A stretch of DNA of 64,000 nucleotides from Homarus americanus. Taxonomy: Eukaryota > Arthropoda > Malacostraca > Decapoda > Nephropidae. The stretch spans positions 6,674,916-6,738,915 of the forward strand of contig NW_024725489.1 of assembly GCF_018991925.1 (NCBI RefSeq), read 5' to 3'. A program made the position numbers and the translations under genes. Below, piece after piece: positions 1-12,500 of the stretch (the stretch's first letter is position 1; every line of letters starts with the position of its first letter). A model generated the notes under the pieces. The model worked only from the letters and a program-made list of their open reading frames with translations. It was not told the DNA's origin and ran no database searches.

Positions 1-3000
1 GTGAAGGAGGTGATGAAGAGGAGGTGAAGGAGGTAGATGAAGGTGGAGGAGGAGGAGAGAGGGAGGAAGGAGGTGGAAAGAGGAGGTGAGGTGAAGGGGA
101 GGTAGAAGGGGAAGAGTATAAGGAGGAGGAAGGAGGGTGATGAAGAGGAGGTGAAGGAGGTAGAGAAGAGGAGGTGGAGGAGGTAAATATGGAGGAGGAG
201 GTAGATGAAGGGAGGAAGAGGATGAAGAGGAGAGGGAAGGAGGTAGATAAGAGGAGGTGAAGGAGGTAGATGAAGAGGAGGAAGGGAGGTAGATGAAAGG
301 AGGTGGAGGAGGTAGATGAAGAGGAGGTGAAGGAGGTAGATGAAGAGGGGGTGGAGGGAGGTAGATGAAGGAGGAGGAGGTGATGAGAGGGGAGGTAAGG
401 AGGTAGATGAGAGGAGGTGAAGGAGGTAGATGAAGAGGAGGTGGAGGAGGTAGATGAAGAGGAGGTGAAGGAGGTAGATGAAGGGGGGAGAAGGAGGTAG
501 ATGAAGGGGAGGTGAAGGAGGTAGTGAAGGGGGAGGTGAAGGAGGTAGGGGAGGAAGAGGGAGGTGGAGGAGGTAGATGAAGAGGGAGAGGTGGAGGGAG
601 GGGTAGATAAGGAGGAGGAGGGTGGGAGGTGGGTGATGAAGAGGGAGGTGAAGGAGGTAGATGAAGAAAGTAAGAGGTAGAGATGAAGAGGAGGGGAAGG
701 AGGTAGGATGAAGAGGAGGTGAAGGAGGTAGATGAAGAGGAGGTGAAGGAGGTAGATGAAGAGGAGGAAGGAGGTAGATGAAGAGGAGGTGAAGGAGGTA
801 GATGAAGAGGAGGTGGAGGAGGTAGATGAAGAGAGGTGAAGGAGGTAGATGAAGGGAGGTGAAGGAGGTAGATGAAAGGAGGTGGAGGGAGTAGATGAAG
901 AGGGAGGTGAAGGAGGTAGGGGGATGAAGGGGAGGTGAAGGAGGAGGAGGAAGAGGAGGTGGAGGAGGTAGATGAAGAGGAGGTGGAGGTAGATGAAGGG
1001 GAGAAGGAGGTAGATGAAGAGGAGGAGAAGGAGGTAGGATGAAGAGGGAGGTAGATGAGGTAGATGAAGAGGAGGTGGAAGGAGGTAGATGAAGGGAGGT
1101 GGAGGAGGTAGATGAAGAGGAGGTGGAAGGAGGTAGATGAAGAGGAGGTGGAGGAGGTAGATGAAGAGGAGGTGAAGGGGAGGTAGATGAGAGATGGAGG
1201 TGGTGAGAGAGGAGGTGAAGGAGAGGTAGATGAAGAGGAGGTGGAGGGAGGTAGATAGAGAGGTGAAGGAGGTAGATGAAGGAGGTGAAGGAGGTAGATG
1301 AAGGGGAGGTAGGAGTAGATGAAGGGATGGAAGAGGTAGATGAAGGAGAGGAGGAGAGGTGAGGAGGTGATGAAGAGGAGGGGAAGGAGTATAAATAGAT
1401 GGAAGGGAGGTAGATAAGAGGGGTGAAGGAGGTAGATGAAGAGGAGGTGGAGGAGGTAGATGAAGGAGGAGGAGGGTAGATGAAGGAGGAGGGGTGAAGG
1501 GAGGTAGATGAAGAGGAGGGAGGAGTAATGAAGAGGAGGTGAAGGGAGGTAGATGAAGAGGGAGGTGAAGGAGGTAGATGAAGAGGAGGTGAAGGGAGGA
1601 GATGAAGGAGGGGAAGGAGGTAGATGAAGAGGAGGTGGAGGAGGTAGATGAAGAGGGAGGTGAAGGAGGTAGATGAAGAGGAGGTGAAGAGGTAGGATGA
1701 AGGGGAGGAGATGAGATGAAGAGAGGGGAGGGAGGTAGATGAAGAGAGTGAAGGTAGATGAAGAGGAGGAAGGAGGTAGAGATGAAGGGGAGGTGGAGGG
1801 AGGTAGATGAAGAGGAGGTAATGAGGATGAAGGAGGTGAGGAAGGAGGTAGATGAAGAGGAGGTGGAGGAGGTAGATGAAGGAGGAGGAGAGGAGGAGGT
1901 AAGGAGGTAGATGGGAGGAGGGAAGGAGATAAGAGGGAGGTGGAAGGAGGTGAAGAGGAGAGAAGGAGGTAGATGAAGAGGGAGGTGAAGGAGGTAGATA
2001 GAAGGTGAGGGAGTAGATGAAGAGGAGGTGTGAAGGAGGGGGATGAAGAGGAGGTGGAGGAGGTGGGATGAAGAGGAGGAAGGAGGTAGATGAGAGGGAG
2101 GAAGGAGGTAGATGAGAGGAGGTGAAGGAGGTAGATGAAGAGGGAGGTGGAGGAGGTAGATGAAGAGGAGGTGAAGGAGGTAGATGAAGGGGAGGTGAAG
2201 GGTAGATGAAGGGAGGTGAAGGAGGTAGATGAAGGGGAGGTGAAGGGAGAGGGATGAAGAGGAGGGGAGGAGGTAGATGAAGAGGAGGTGGAGGGAGGTA
2301 GATGAAGAGGAGGGAAGGAGGTAGATGAAGAGAGATGGAAGGAGGTAGATGAAGAGGAGGTGAAGGAGGTAGATGAAGAGGAGGTGAAGGAGGTAGATGA
2401 AGAGGAGGTGAAGGAGGTAGATGAAGAGGAGGTGAAGGAGGTAATGAAGAGGAGGTGGAGGAGGTAGATGAAGAGAGGTGAAGGAGGTAGATGAAGAGGA
2501 GGTGAAGGAGGTAGATGAAGAGGGAGGTGGAGGAGGTAGATGAAGGGAGGTGAGAGGTAGATGAAGAGAGGGGAGGAGGTAGATGAAGAGAGGTGAAGGG
2601 AGGATGAAGAGGAGGTGAAGGAGGTAGATGAAGAGGAGGTGGAGAGGTAAGAGGAGGAGGGAGGTAAAGGGAGGTGAAGGAGGGATGAAGAGGAGGTGGA
2701 GGAGGTAGAAGGGAGGTGGAAGAGGAAAGAGGAGGTGAAGGAGGTAGATGAAGAGGAGGTGGAGGAGGTAGATGAAGAGGAGGGGTAGGGGAAGGAAAGG
2801 GATGAATAGGAAGGAGGTAGATGAAGAGGAGGAGGAAGGAGGTAGATGAAGAGGAGGTGAAGGAGGTAGGAGAAGGAGGAGGGAGGTAGAGGAAGAGGAG
2901 GAGGAGGTAGATGAAGAGAGGTGAAGGAGGTGATAAAGGAGTGTGAAGGAGGTAGATGAAGGAGAGGGTGAAGGAGGTAGATGAAGAGGGGGAAGGAGGT

Positions 3001-3078
3001 AGAGGAAGGAGAGGGGGGAGAGGTAGATGAAGAGGAGGTGAAGAGGTAGATGAAGAGGGAGGAGGAGGAAGAGGTAGA
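1..3078. repeat. Purine-only 24-bp minisatellite array
   Basis: The + strand is almost entirely G and A with a few T. The basic unit is 24 bp, built from GGAGGTAGATGAAG followed by AGGAGGTGAA (or ...GGAGG in a second form), repeated head to tail from the window start, so the array is cut by the window edge. Most differences between units are gains or losses of one or a few G or A rather than substitutions. No plausible coding sequence is present: TAGATGA and TGA recur in every unit. The array stops abruptly where the 25/26-bp array begins. Confidence 0.96.
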
Positions 3079-6000
3079 TCAACAGACATGAACAGACTCG
3101 TGGATTAACAGACACGAATAGGACTCAAGGGATCAACAAACCCAAAATGACCCGTTGATCAACAGAGGAGAAACAGGTCCGTTGATCAACAGACACAAAC
3201 AGACCCGTTGGTCAACAGACATAACAGACCTGCTGATCAGCAGACACAGACCTGCTGGATCAACAGACATTAAATGGCATCTGCTGGATCACCAAAACAC
3301 AAACAGAGCCTGTTGATCAACAGATAGAAACAGACCCGTTGATCAACAGATAGAAACACACCCTGGATCAACAGATAGAACAGACCTGCTGATCAACAGA
3401 AACAAACAGACCTGTTGATCTACAGATAGAATGAGACCCGTTGATCAACAGACACAAACAGACCCGTGATCAGCAGACACAAACAACAGACCCGTTGATC
3501 AGCAGACACAAACAGACCTGCTGATCAACAAAACAACTGTTGGACATCAGACAGAAACAGCATCTGATCAACAGATAGAAACAGGTCCGTTGATCAACAG
3601 ACAACAAATGGCATCTCCGTTGGTCAACAGACATAAACAGACCTGTTGGATCAGCAGACACAGACCCGTTGATCAACCGACACAACAGACCCTTGGATAA
3701 CCAGACACAACAGACCCAAGGCTGGATCAACAGACACAAACAGACTCCTTTTGATAACCAGACACAAACAGACCTGTTGATCAACAGACACAACAGACCC
3801 TTGATAACCAGACAAAACAGCATTCTGTGATCAACAGACACAAACAGACCCGTTGATCAACAGACACAAACAGACCCGTGATAACCAGACACAAACAGAC
3901 CCGTTGATAACAGACAAACAGTCAAGTGAAAAACCAGACACAAACAGACACGCTGATCAACAGACACAACAGACAAGTTGATCAACAGACACAAACAGAT
4001 TCCGTTGATAACCAGACACAAACAGACCTGTTGAAAACCAGACACAAAACAGACCCGTTGATCAACAGAAACAAATAGACCTGTTGATCAACAGACACAA
4101 ACAGACCTGTTGATAACCAGACACAACAGACCTGGATCAACAGACACAAACAGATCTGTTGGATCAACAGACACAAACAGATCTTTGATAACCAGACACA
4201 AACAGATCTGTTGACAACAGACACAAATAGACAAGCAACATGGATCAACAGACACAAACAGACCTGTTGATCAACAGACACAAAGAGACCCGTTGATCAA
4301 CAGACACAAACAGATCTGTTGATAACCAGACACAACAGATCTGTTGGATCAATAGACAAATAGACAAGTTGATCAACAGACACTGAGGACCTGTTGGATC
4401 AACAGACAAACAGCCATGGATCAACAGAGACAAATATCCAAGCTGTGATCAACAGACACAAACAGACCCGCTGATCAACAGACACAAAATAGAAAAACTG
4501 TTGGATCAACAGACACAAACAGACCCGTTGGATCAACAGACACAAAGACCTGTTGATCAAAGACAAACAGACCTGTTGATCAACAGAAATAGTGACAACT
4601 GTTGGGATCAACAGACACAAACAGACCTGTTGATCAACAGACAATCAACAGACAAAACAGACCTGTTGATCAACAGACATTAATCAGATCCAGGGATCAA
4701 CAGTACACAGACCCGTTGATCAACAGACACAACAGACCCGTTGAGAACAGAAACAAACATACCCTTGATCAACAGACACAACAGACCTGCTGGGATCAAC
4801 AGACACAAACAGACCTGTTGATCAACAGAACAAATGATATCTGCTGATCAACAGACAAACAGACCCGTTGATCAACAGACACAAACAGACCTGGGGATCA
4901 ACAGACACAAACAGACCTGTTGATCAACAGACATAAACAGAACTGTTGGGATCAACAGACACAAAACGGGCCTTTGATCAACAGACACAGATTCCGCTGA
5001 TCAACAGACGCAAACAGACCCGTTGATGAACAGAAATGATACCTGCTGGGATCAACAGACACAAATAGAGATCTGCTGGATCAACAGACATTAAACAGAA
5101 CTGCTGATCAACAGAACAAACATACCTGTTGATCAACAGAACAACATACCCGTTGGATCAACAGAAACAAACATACCTGTTGATCAACAGATACAGGTAC
5201 TGCTGATCAACAGACACAAACAGACCCAAGTTGATCAACAGACATAACATACCTGTTGATCAACAGACACAAACATACCTGTTGATCAACAGACATGAAA
5301 CATACTCATGGATCAACAGACAAACATACCTGTTGATCAACAGACATAATATACCTTGCGATCAACAGACACAAACAGACCTGTTGGATCAACAGAAACA
5401 ACATACCTGTTGGATCAACAAGAAACAAAACATACCTGTGATCAACAGACATAAATATACCTGCTGATCACAGACACAAACACAGACCTGGGATCAACAG
5501 AAATAATATACCTGTGGATCACTATCAAACAGACCTGTTGATCAACAGAAACAAACATACCTGTTGGACAACAGACACAAACAGACCCGTGATCAACAGA
5601 AACGAAACATACCTGCTGATCAACAGACACAAAACAGACTCTGTTAAACAGACAGTCATATCTGTTGATCAACAGAAACAAAAACATACTAAGGATCAAC
5701 AGAATAACATACCTGCTGCTGCTGATCAACAGAATATACTGTTGATCAACAGACACAAATGAGATCTGTTGATCAACAGAAACAAACATACCTGTTGACT
5801 CAACAGATACAAACAGACCTGCTGATCAACAGACACAAACAGGATCCGTTGATCAACAGAAACACATACCTGTTGATCAACAGAATAAACAGACTGTTGA
5901 CAACAGAATGAAACAGACCTGTTGATCAACAGAACAAACATACCTGTTGATCAACAGAAATAAACAGACAGTTGATCAACAGAAACAAACATACCTAAGG

Positions 6001-8815
6001 ATCAACAGACACAACAGACCTGTTGGATCAACAGACACAAACAGACCCAGTTGGATCAACAGACACACATACCTGTTGATCAACAGACACAAACAGACCT
6101 GTTGATCAGCAGACAAAACAGACCAAGCGATCAACAGAAACAAACATACCTGTTGATCATCAGACAACAGACAAGTTGATCAACAGACACAAACAGACCG
6201 TTGATCAACAGAAACAAACATACCTGTTGATCAACAGAAACAAAACAGACCTGCTGGATCAACAGACACAAAGAGTCAAGCTGATCAACAGAACAAACAG
6301 ACCTGTTGATCAACAGAAACAAACATACCTAATTGATCAACAGACACAAACAGACCTGATCAACAGACACAAAACATACCTGCTGGATCAACAGACACAA
6401 ACAGACATGTTGGGATCAACAGACACAAAATGAGATGGATCAACAGAAACAAACAAGACCTGTTGATCAACAGACACAACAGACCTGTTGATCAACAGAT
6501 ACAAACAGACTCATGATCAACAGACACAAGACATACCCGTTGATCAACAGACACAAAATAGACCTTGCTGATCAACAGACACAACAGACCTGTTGATCAA
6601 CAGACAAACAGACCAGTTGATCAACAGACACAAACAGACCTGTTGATCAACAGCCAACAGACCTGTTGATCAACAGACAAACAGACCTGTGATCAACAGA
6701 CACAAAGACAGTTGATCAACAGACACAAACAGACCCGTTGATCAACAGACACAGACCCGTTGATCAACAGACATAAACAGACCCGTTGATCAACAGACAC
6801 AAGACCCGTTGATCAAAGACAAAACAGACCTGCTGATCAACAGACACAACAGACCTGTTGATCAACAGACACAAACAGACCCGTTGATCAACAGACACAA
6901 CAGACCCGTTGATCAACACACAAACAGACCTGCTGATCAACAGACACAACAGACCCGTGATCAACAGACACAAACAGACCCGTTGATCAACAGACACAAA
7001 CAGACCTGCTGATCAACAGACACAAACAGACCTGTTGATCAACAGACACAACAGACCTGTTGATCAACAGACACAAACAGACCTGTTGATCAACAGACAC
7101 AATAGACCTGCTGATCAACAGACACAAACAGACCTGTTGATCAACAGACACAACAGACCTGCTGATCAACAGACACAAACAGACCTGTTGATCAACAGAC
7201 ACAAACAGACCTGTTGATCAACAGACAAACAGACCTGCTGATCAACAGAAAACAGACCTGTTGATCAACAGACACACAGACCTGCTGATCAACAGACACA
7301 AACAGATGTTGATCAACAGACACAAACAGACCTGTTGATCAACAGACGAACAGACCCGTTGATCAACAGACACAAACAGACCCGTTGATCAACAGACACA
7401 ACAGACCTGTTGATCAACAGAAACAACAAACTGTTGATCAACAGACACTATCAGACCTGTTGATCAACAGACACAAACAGACCCTGTTGATCAACAGACA
7501 CAACAGACCTGCTGATCAACAGACGCAAACAGACCTGTTGATCAACAGACACAACAGACCTGTTGATCAACAGACACAAACAGACCTGATCAACAGACGC
7601 AAACAGACCTGTTGATCAACAGAACAAACATACCTGTTGATCAACAGACAACAGACCCGTTGATCAACAGACACAAACAGACCTGTTGATCAACAGAAAC
7701 AAACATACCTGTTGATCAACAGACACAAACAGACAAGTTGATCAACAGACAATAGACCCGTTGATCAACAGAAACAACAGACCTGTTGATCAACAGAGTT
7801 AAACAGACCTGTTGATCAACAGAAACAAACATACCTGTTGATCAACAGACACAACAGACCCGTTGATCAACAGACACAAACAGACCTGTTGATCAACAGA
7901 CATAACAGACCTGTTGATCAACGAGACAAACAGACCTGTTGATCAACAGACACAAACATACCTGTTGATCACCAGACACAAACATACCTGTGGATCAACA
8001 GAACATAGTCAGACCTGTTGATCAACAGACAAACAGACCCGTTGATCAACAGGATAACAGACCTGTTGATCAACAGAAACAAACATACCCGTTGATCAAC
8101 AGACACAAACAGACCCGTTGATCAACAGACACAAACAGACCTGTTGATCAACAGAAAAGACCTGTTGATCAACAGACACAAACATACCTGTTGATCACCA
8201 GACACAAAATACCTGTTGATCAACAGACACAAACAGACCTGTTGATCAACAGACACAAATAGACCTGTTGATCAACAGACACAAACAGACCCGTTGATCA
8301 ACAGACAAACAGACCCGTTGATCAACAGACACAAACAGACCTGTTGATCAACAGACACAACATACCTGTTGATCACCAGACACAAACAGACCTGCTGATC
8401 AAGAAACAAACATACCTGTTGATCAACAGACATAAAAACTGTTGATCAACAGACACAAGCAGACCCGTTGATCAACAACAGACACAAGCCCTGTTGATCA
8501 ACAGACACAACAGACCCGTTGATCAACAGACACAGACCCGTTGATCAACAGACAAAAGACCCGTTGATCAACAGACCTGTTGATCAACAGACACAACAGA
8601 CCCGTTGATAACCAGACACAAGCAGACCCGTTGATCAACAGACCCGTTGATCAACAGACACAACAGACCCGTTGATCAACAGACACAAACAGACCCGTTG
8701 ATAACCAGACACAACAGACCGTTGATCAACAGACCGTTGATAACAGACACAACAGACCCGTTGATCAAAGACACAACAGACCCGTTGATCAACAGACCCG
8801 TTGGTGACCAGACAC
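3079..8815. repeat. 25/26-bp minisatellite array with TGATCA in each unit
   Basis: The array is head-to-tail copies of a unit containing GATCAACAGACACAAACAGA followed by CCTGTT or CCCGTT; a common 25-bp form has CACAACAGA. The junction of adjacent units gives the 10-bp palindrome GTTGATCAAC, so nearly every period carries TGATCA. Units are most regular from about 6800 to 8400 and more ragged near 3100-6500, where single-base losses are common. Small open frames here only translate the repeat (DQQTQTDLLINR-like or VSVDQQVCLCLL-like peptides on the two strands) and I do not regard them as genes. Confidence 0.96.
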
Positions 8816-8820
8816 AACAG

Positions 8821-9511
8821 AAGTCATTAACTCTCTCCCGGGGTAAATCAGCTTCTTGTACACACTCATTTAAATAAACACTTGAGGGAACATCATTTAT
8901 TTTCGTTAATTAAGACGAAAGTGAACTAAACATTATGTGACAGAGACGAAAAACTGTGACAACTGTGTAACGGAGAGAAGGAGAAGGGGGGGGAAGTGGT
9001 GGAGGAGCCAAGGTTCATTAGTGAGATGTTCCTCTCCCCTGAGGCTCTCACCACCCCCCTTAGATACCTCCTGTCTCTCTTTCCCCTCACCTCTCCTCCC
9101 TCTAGATCAACACCCTTTGTTCCTATCCCCCCTTTAGCTACCCTCTCTCTCCCCTCACTTCCCCACGGACCACCTCCCCTTATTCTCTCACCCTCACCGT
9201 CTGCTCTACATCGCTAACTGGAGATTATTGAGTAATTACAATACTCTACCTCAACACAGTGTACTGTGTCGCCCACTACACCACACGGAGGGTTGTGACT
9301 CTGCCTGGCCAGCTAACAGGGTGCCTGGTAGTCCTATACAGTATATAATGTCCAGTTCTGACTCTGTAAAACTGGGTTGGTGATACGGTGTCCTAGTGGG
9401 ACACCGTATCACCAGGCGTTGAAAAGGGCGACCTTGATGACGATAATAATATTATGAAGGAATTTACTAAACGTCTTCTTAGTTGGAAAGGACCAATCAC
9501 AACCCCACACA
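8821..9511. other. Non-repetitive spacer between two satellite arrays
   Basis: About 690 bp of ordinary-looking sequence separates the 25/26-bp and 53-bp arrays. It contains a C/T-rich stretch (about 9025-9200) and the perfect hairpin at 9378-9414. Two short overlapping open frames in the C/T-rich part have low-complexity Pro/Ser/Leu composition and no recognisable domain. I see no gene here. Confidence 0.7.
9378..9414. other. Perfect 15-16 bp hairpin with 5-nt loop
   Basis: The left arm GGTGATACGGTGTCC (9379-9393) and right arm GGACACCGTATCACC (9399-9413) are exact reverse complements around the loop TAGTG. T9378 and A9414 extend the pairing to 16 bp. Such a structure could be the inner end of a small inverted-repeat element or a structured transcript. 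Nothing adjacent identifies it as a known RNA. Confidence 0.85.
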
Positions 9512-12500
9512 GTGTCTAGCTCCCTTACTGAGTACCTGATAATGGTCAACGGGCACTGTTGCCTGTGTCTAGCTCCCTTACCCAGTGCCTGATAATGGTC
9601 AACGGGCTGTTGCCTGTATCTGGCTCCTTACCTGATAATGGTCAGCAGGCACTGTTGCCTGTGTCTAGCTCCTTGCCCAGTACCCTGATAATGAGACAGG
9701 CACTGTTGCCTGTGTCCTTGCAGTGCCTGATAATGGTCCAACGAGGCACTGTTGCCTGTATCTAGCTCCCACTTACCCAGTGCCTGATAATGGTCCAACG
9801 GGCACTGTTGCCTGTGTCTAGCTCCACTTACCCAGTGCCTGATAATGGTCAGCAGGCACTGTTGCCTGTGTCTAGCTCCTTACTCAGTGCCTGATAATGG
9901 TCAGGCACTGTTGCCTGTGTCTAGCTCCTTACCCGATAATGGTCAGCAGGCACTGTTGCTTCTGTGTCTAGCTCCTTACCTGATAATGGTCAGCTTGGGC
10001 ACTGTTGCCTGTGTCTAGCTCCCTTACCTGATAATGGTCAGCAGGCACTGTTGCCTGTGTCTAGCTCCTTACCTGTGTGGTCAGCAGGCACTGTTGCCTG
10101 TGTGTCTAGCTCCTTACCTGATGTGGTCAGCGGACACTGTTGCCTGTGTCTAGCTCCCTTACCTGTGTGTTAAGCAGGCACTGTGCCTGTGTCTAGCTCC
10201 CACTGCAGTGCCTGATAATGGTCAGCAGGCACTGTTGCCTGTGTCTAGCTCCCTTACCCAGTGCCTGATAATGGTCAGCAGGCACTGTTGCCTGTCATCC
10301 TAGCTCCCTTACCCAGTGCCTGATAATGGTCAGCAGGCACTGTTGCCTGTCTAGCTCCTTACCTGATAATGGTCTTGGCAGGGCACTGTTGCCTGTGTCT
10401 AGCTCCCACTTACCTGGTAATGGTCAGCGGGCACTGTTGCCTGTGTCTAACTCCTTACCCAGTGCCTGGTAATGGTCAGCAGGCTGTTGCCTGTGTCTAG
10501 CTCCCTTACCTGATAATGGTCAGCAGTACTGTTGCCTGTGTCCTAGCTCCACTTACCCAGTGCCTGATAATGGTCAGCAGGGCACTGTGCTGTGTCCTGG
10601 CTCCCTTGCAGTGCCTGATAATGGTCAGCAGGCACTGTTGCCTGTGTCTAGCTCCCTTACCTGATAATGGTCAGCGGACACTGTTGCCTGTCTAGCTCAC
10701 TTACCTGATAATGGTCAACGGGCACTGTTGCCAGTGTCTAGCTCCCTTACCCAGTGCCTGGTAATGGTCAGCAGGCACTGTTGCCTGTGTCTAGCTCCCT
10801 TACCCAGTGTGCCTGGTAATGGTCAACAGGCACTGTTGCCTGTGTCTAGCTCACTGCCAGTGCCTGATGGTCAGCAGGCACTGTTGCCTGTGTGTAGCTC
10901 CCTTGCAGTGCCTGGTAATGGTCCCAACAGGCACTGTTGCCTGAGTCTAGCCTCCCTTACCCAGTGCCTGATAATGGTCAGCAGGCACTGTTGCCTGTGT
11001 GTCCCTTGCAGTGCCTGATAATGGTCAACGGGCACTGTTGCTGTATCTAGCTCCCTTACCCAGTACCTGATAATGGTCCAACGGACACTGTTGCCTGTAG
11101 TAGCTCCCTTACCCAGTGCACTGGTAATGGTCAGCAGGCACTGTTGCCAATGTCTAGCTCCCTTACCCAGTGCCTGATAATAGTCAACAGGCTTATTTGC
11201 CTGTGTCTAAACTCCTTACCTGATGGTCAGCAGGCACTGTTGCTGTGTCTAGCTCCCTTACCCAGTACCTGTTGATAATGGTCAGCAGGGAACTGTTGCC
11301 TGTGTCTAGCTCACTTGCAGTGCCTGGTAATGGTCAGCAGCAGGCACTGTTGCCTGTCTAGCTCACTGCAGTGCTGAAATATTAACGGGCACTGTGCCTG
11401 TGTCTGGCTCCCTTACACCTGTGTGGTCCCAGGCACTGTTGCCTGTGGCTAGCTCCCTTACCCAGTGCCTGATAATGGTCAACAGGCACTGTTGCGCACA
11501 TGTCTAGCTCCCACTTGCAGTGCCTGATAATGGTCAGCAGGCACTGTTGCCTGTCTAGCTCCCCTTACTGGTAATGGTCAGCAGGCACTGTTGCCTGTGT
11601 CTAGCTCCTTGCAGTGCCTGATAATGGTCAGCAGGCTGTTGCCCCTGTGTGTGTAGCTCCTTGCCCAGTAACTGATAATGGTCAGCAGGAACTGTTGCCT
11701 GTGTCTAGCTCCCGCTGCAGTGCCTGGTAATGGTCAGCAGGGCACCATTGCCTGTGTCTGCTCCCTTGCAGTGCCTGATAATGAGGTCAGCAGGCACTGT
11801 GTTGCCTGTGTCCTGGCTCCTTGCCTGATGGTGGTGCAGCAGGCACTGTTGCCTGTGTCCTAGCTCCCTTACCCAGTGCCTGATAATGTGGTGGCAGGGC
11901 ACTGTTGCTGTGTGGCTCCTTACCCAGTGCCTGATGTGGTCAGGCACTGTTGCCTGTGTCTAGCTCCTAACCTGGTAATGGTCAGCAGGCACTGTTGCCA
12001 GGCACTGTTGCCTGTGTCTGCTCCCTGCAGTGCCTGATAATGGTCAGCGCTGTTGCCTGTGTCTGCTCAGTACCTGGTAATGGTCAGCAGGCACTGTTGC
12101 CTGTGTCGCTCCCCTTGCAGTGCCTGATAATGGTCAGCAGGCATGCCTGTGTGTAGCTCCCACTGGATGCAGGCCTGTTCTATCCCCAGTGCCTGATAAT
12201 GGTCAGCAGGCACTGTTGCCTGTGTCTGCTCCCACTCTGATAATGGTCAGGACACTGCTGTGTCTAGCTCCCTTACGTCTGATAATGGTCAGCAGGCACT
12301 GTTGCCTGTAGCTCCCTTACCCAGTGCCTGATATGGTCAACGGGCACTGTTGCCTGTGTCTAGCTCCTTACCTGTGATAATGGTCAGCAGGCACTGTTGC
12401 CTGTGTCTAGCTCCCTAACCTGGTAATGGTCAGCAGGCACTGTTGCGCGTGTCGCTCCCCCAGTGCCTGATAATGGTGTGGGCACTGTTGCCTGTGTCTA

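Noticed and set aside
3079..8815. CRISPR-like regular spacing
   Set aside because: The units abut directly with no variable spacers of constant length, and the context is eukaryotic.
3470..8877. Many small open frames on both strands with repeating DQQTQTDLLINR or SVDQQVCLCLL peptides
   Set aside because: They are in-phase translations of the 25/26-bp minisatellite.
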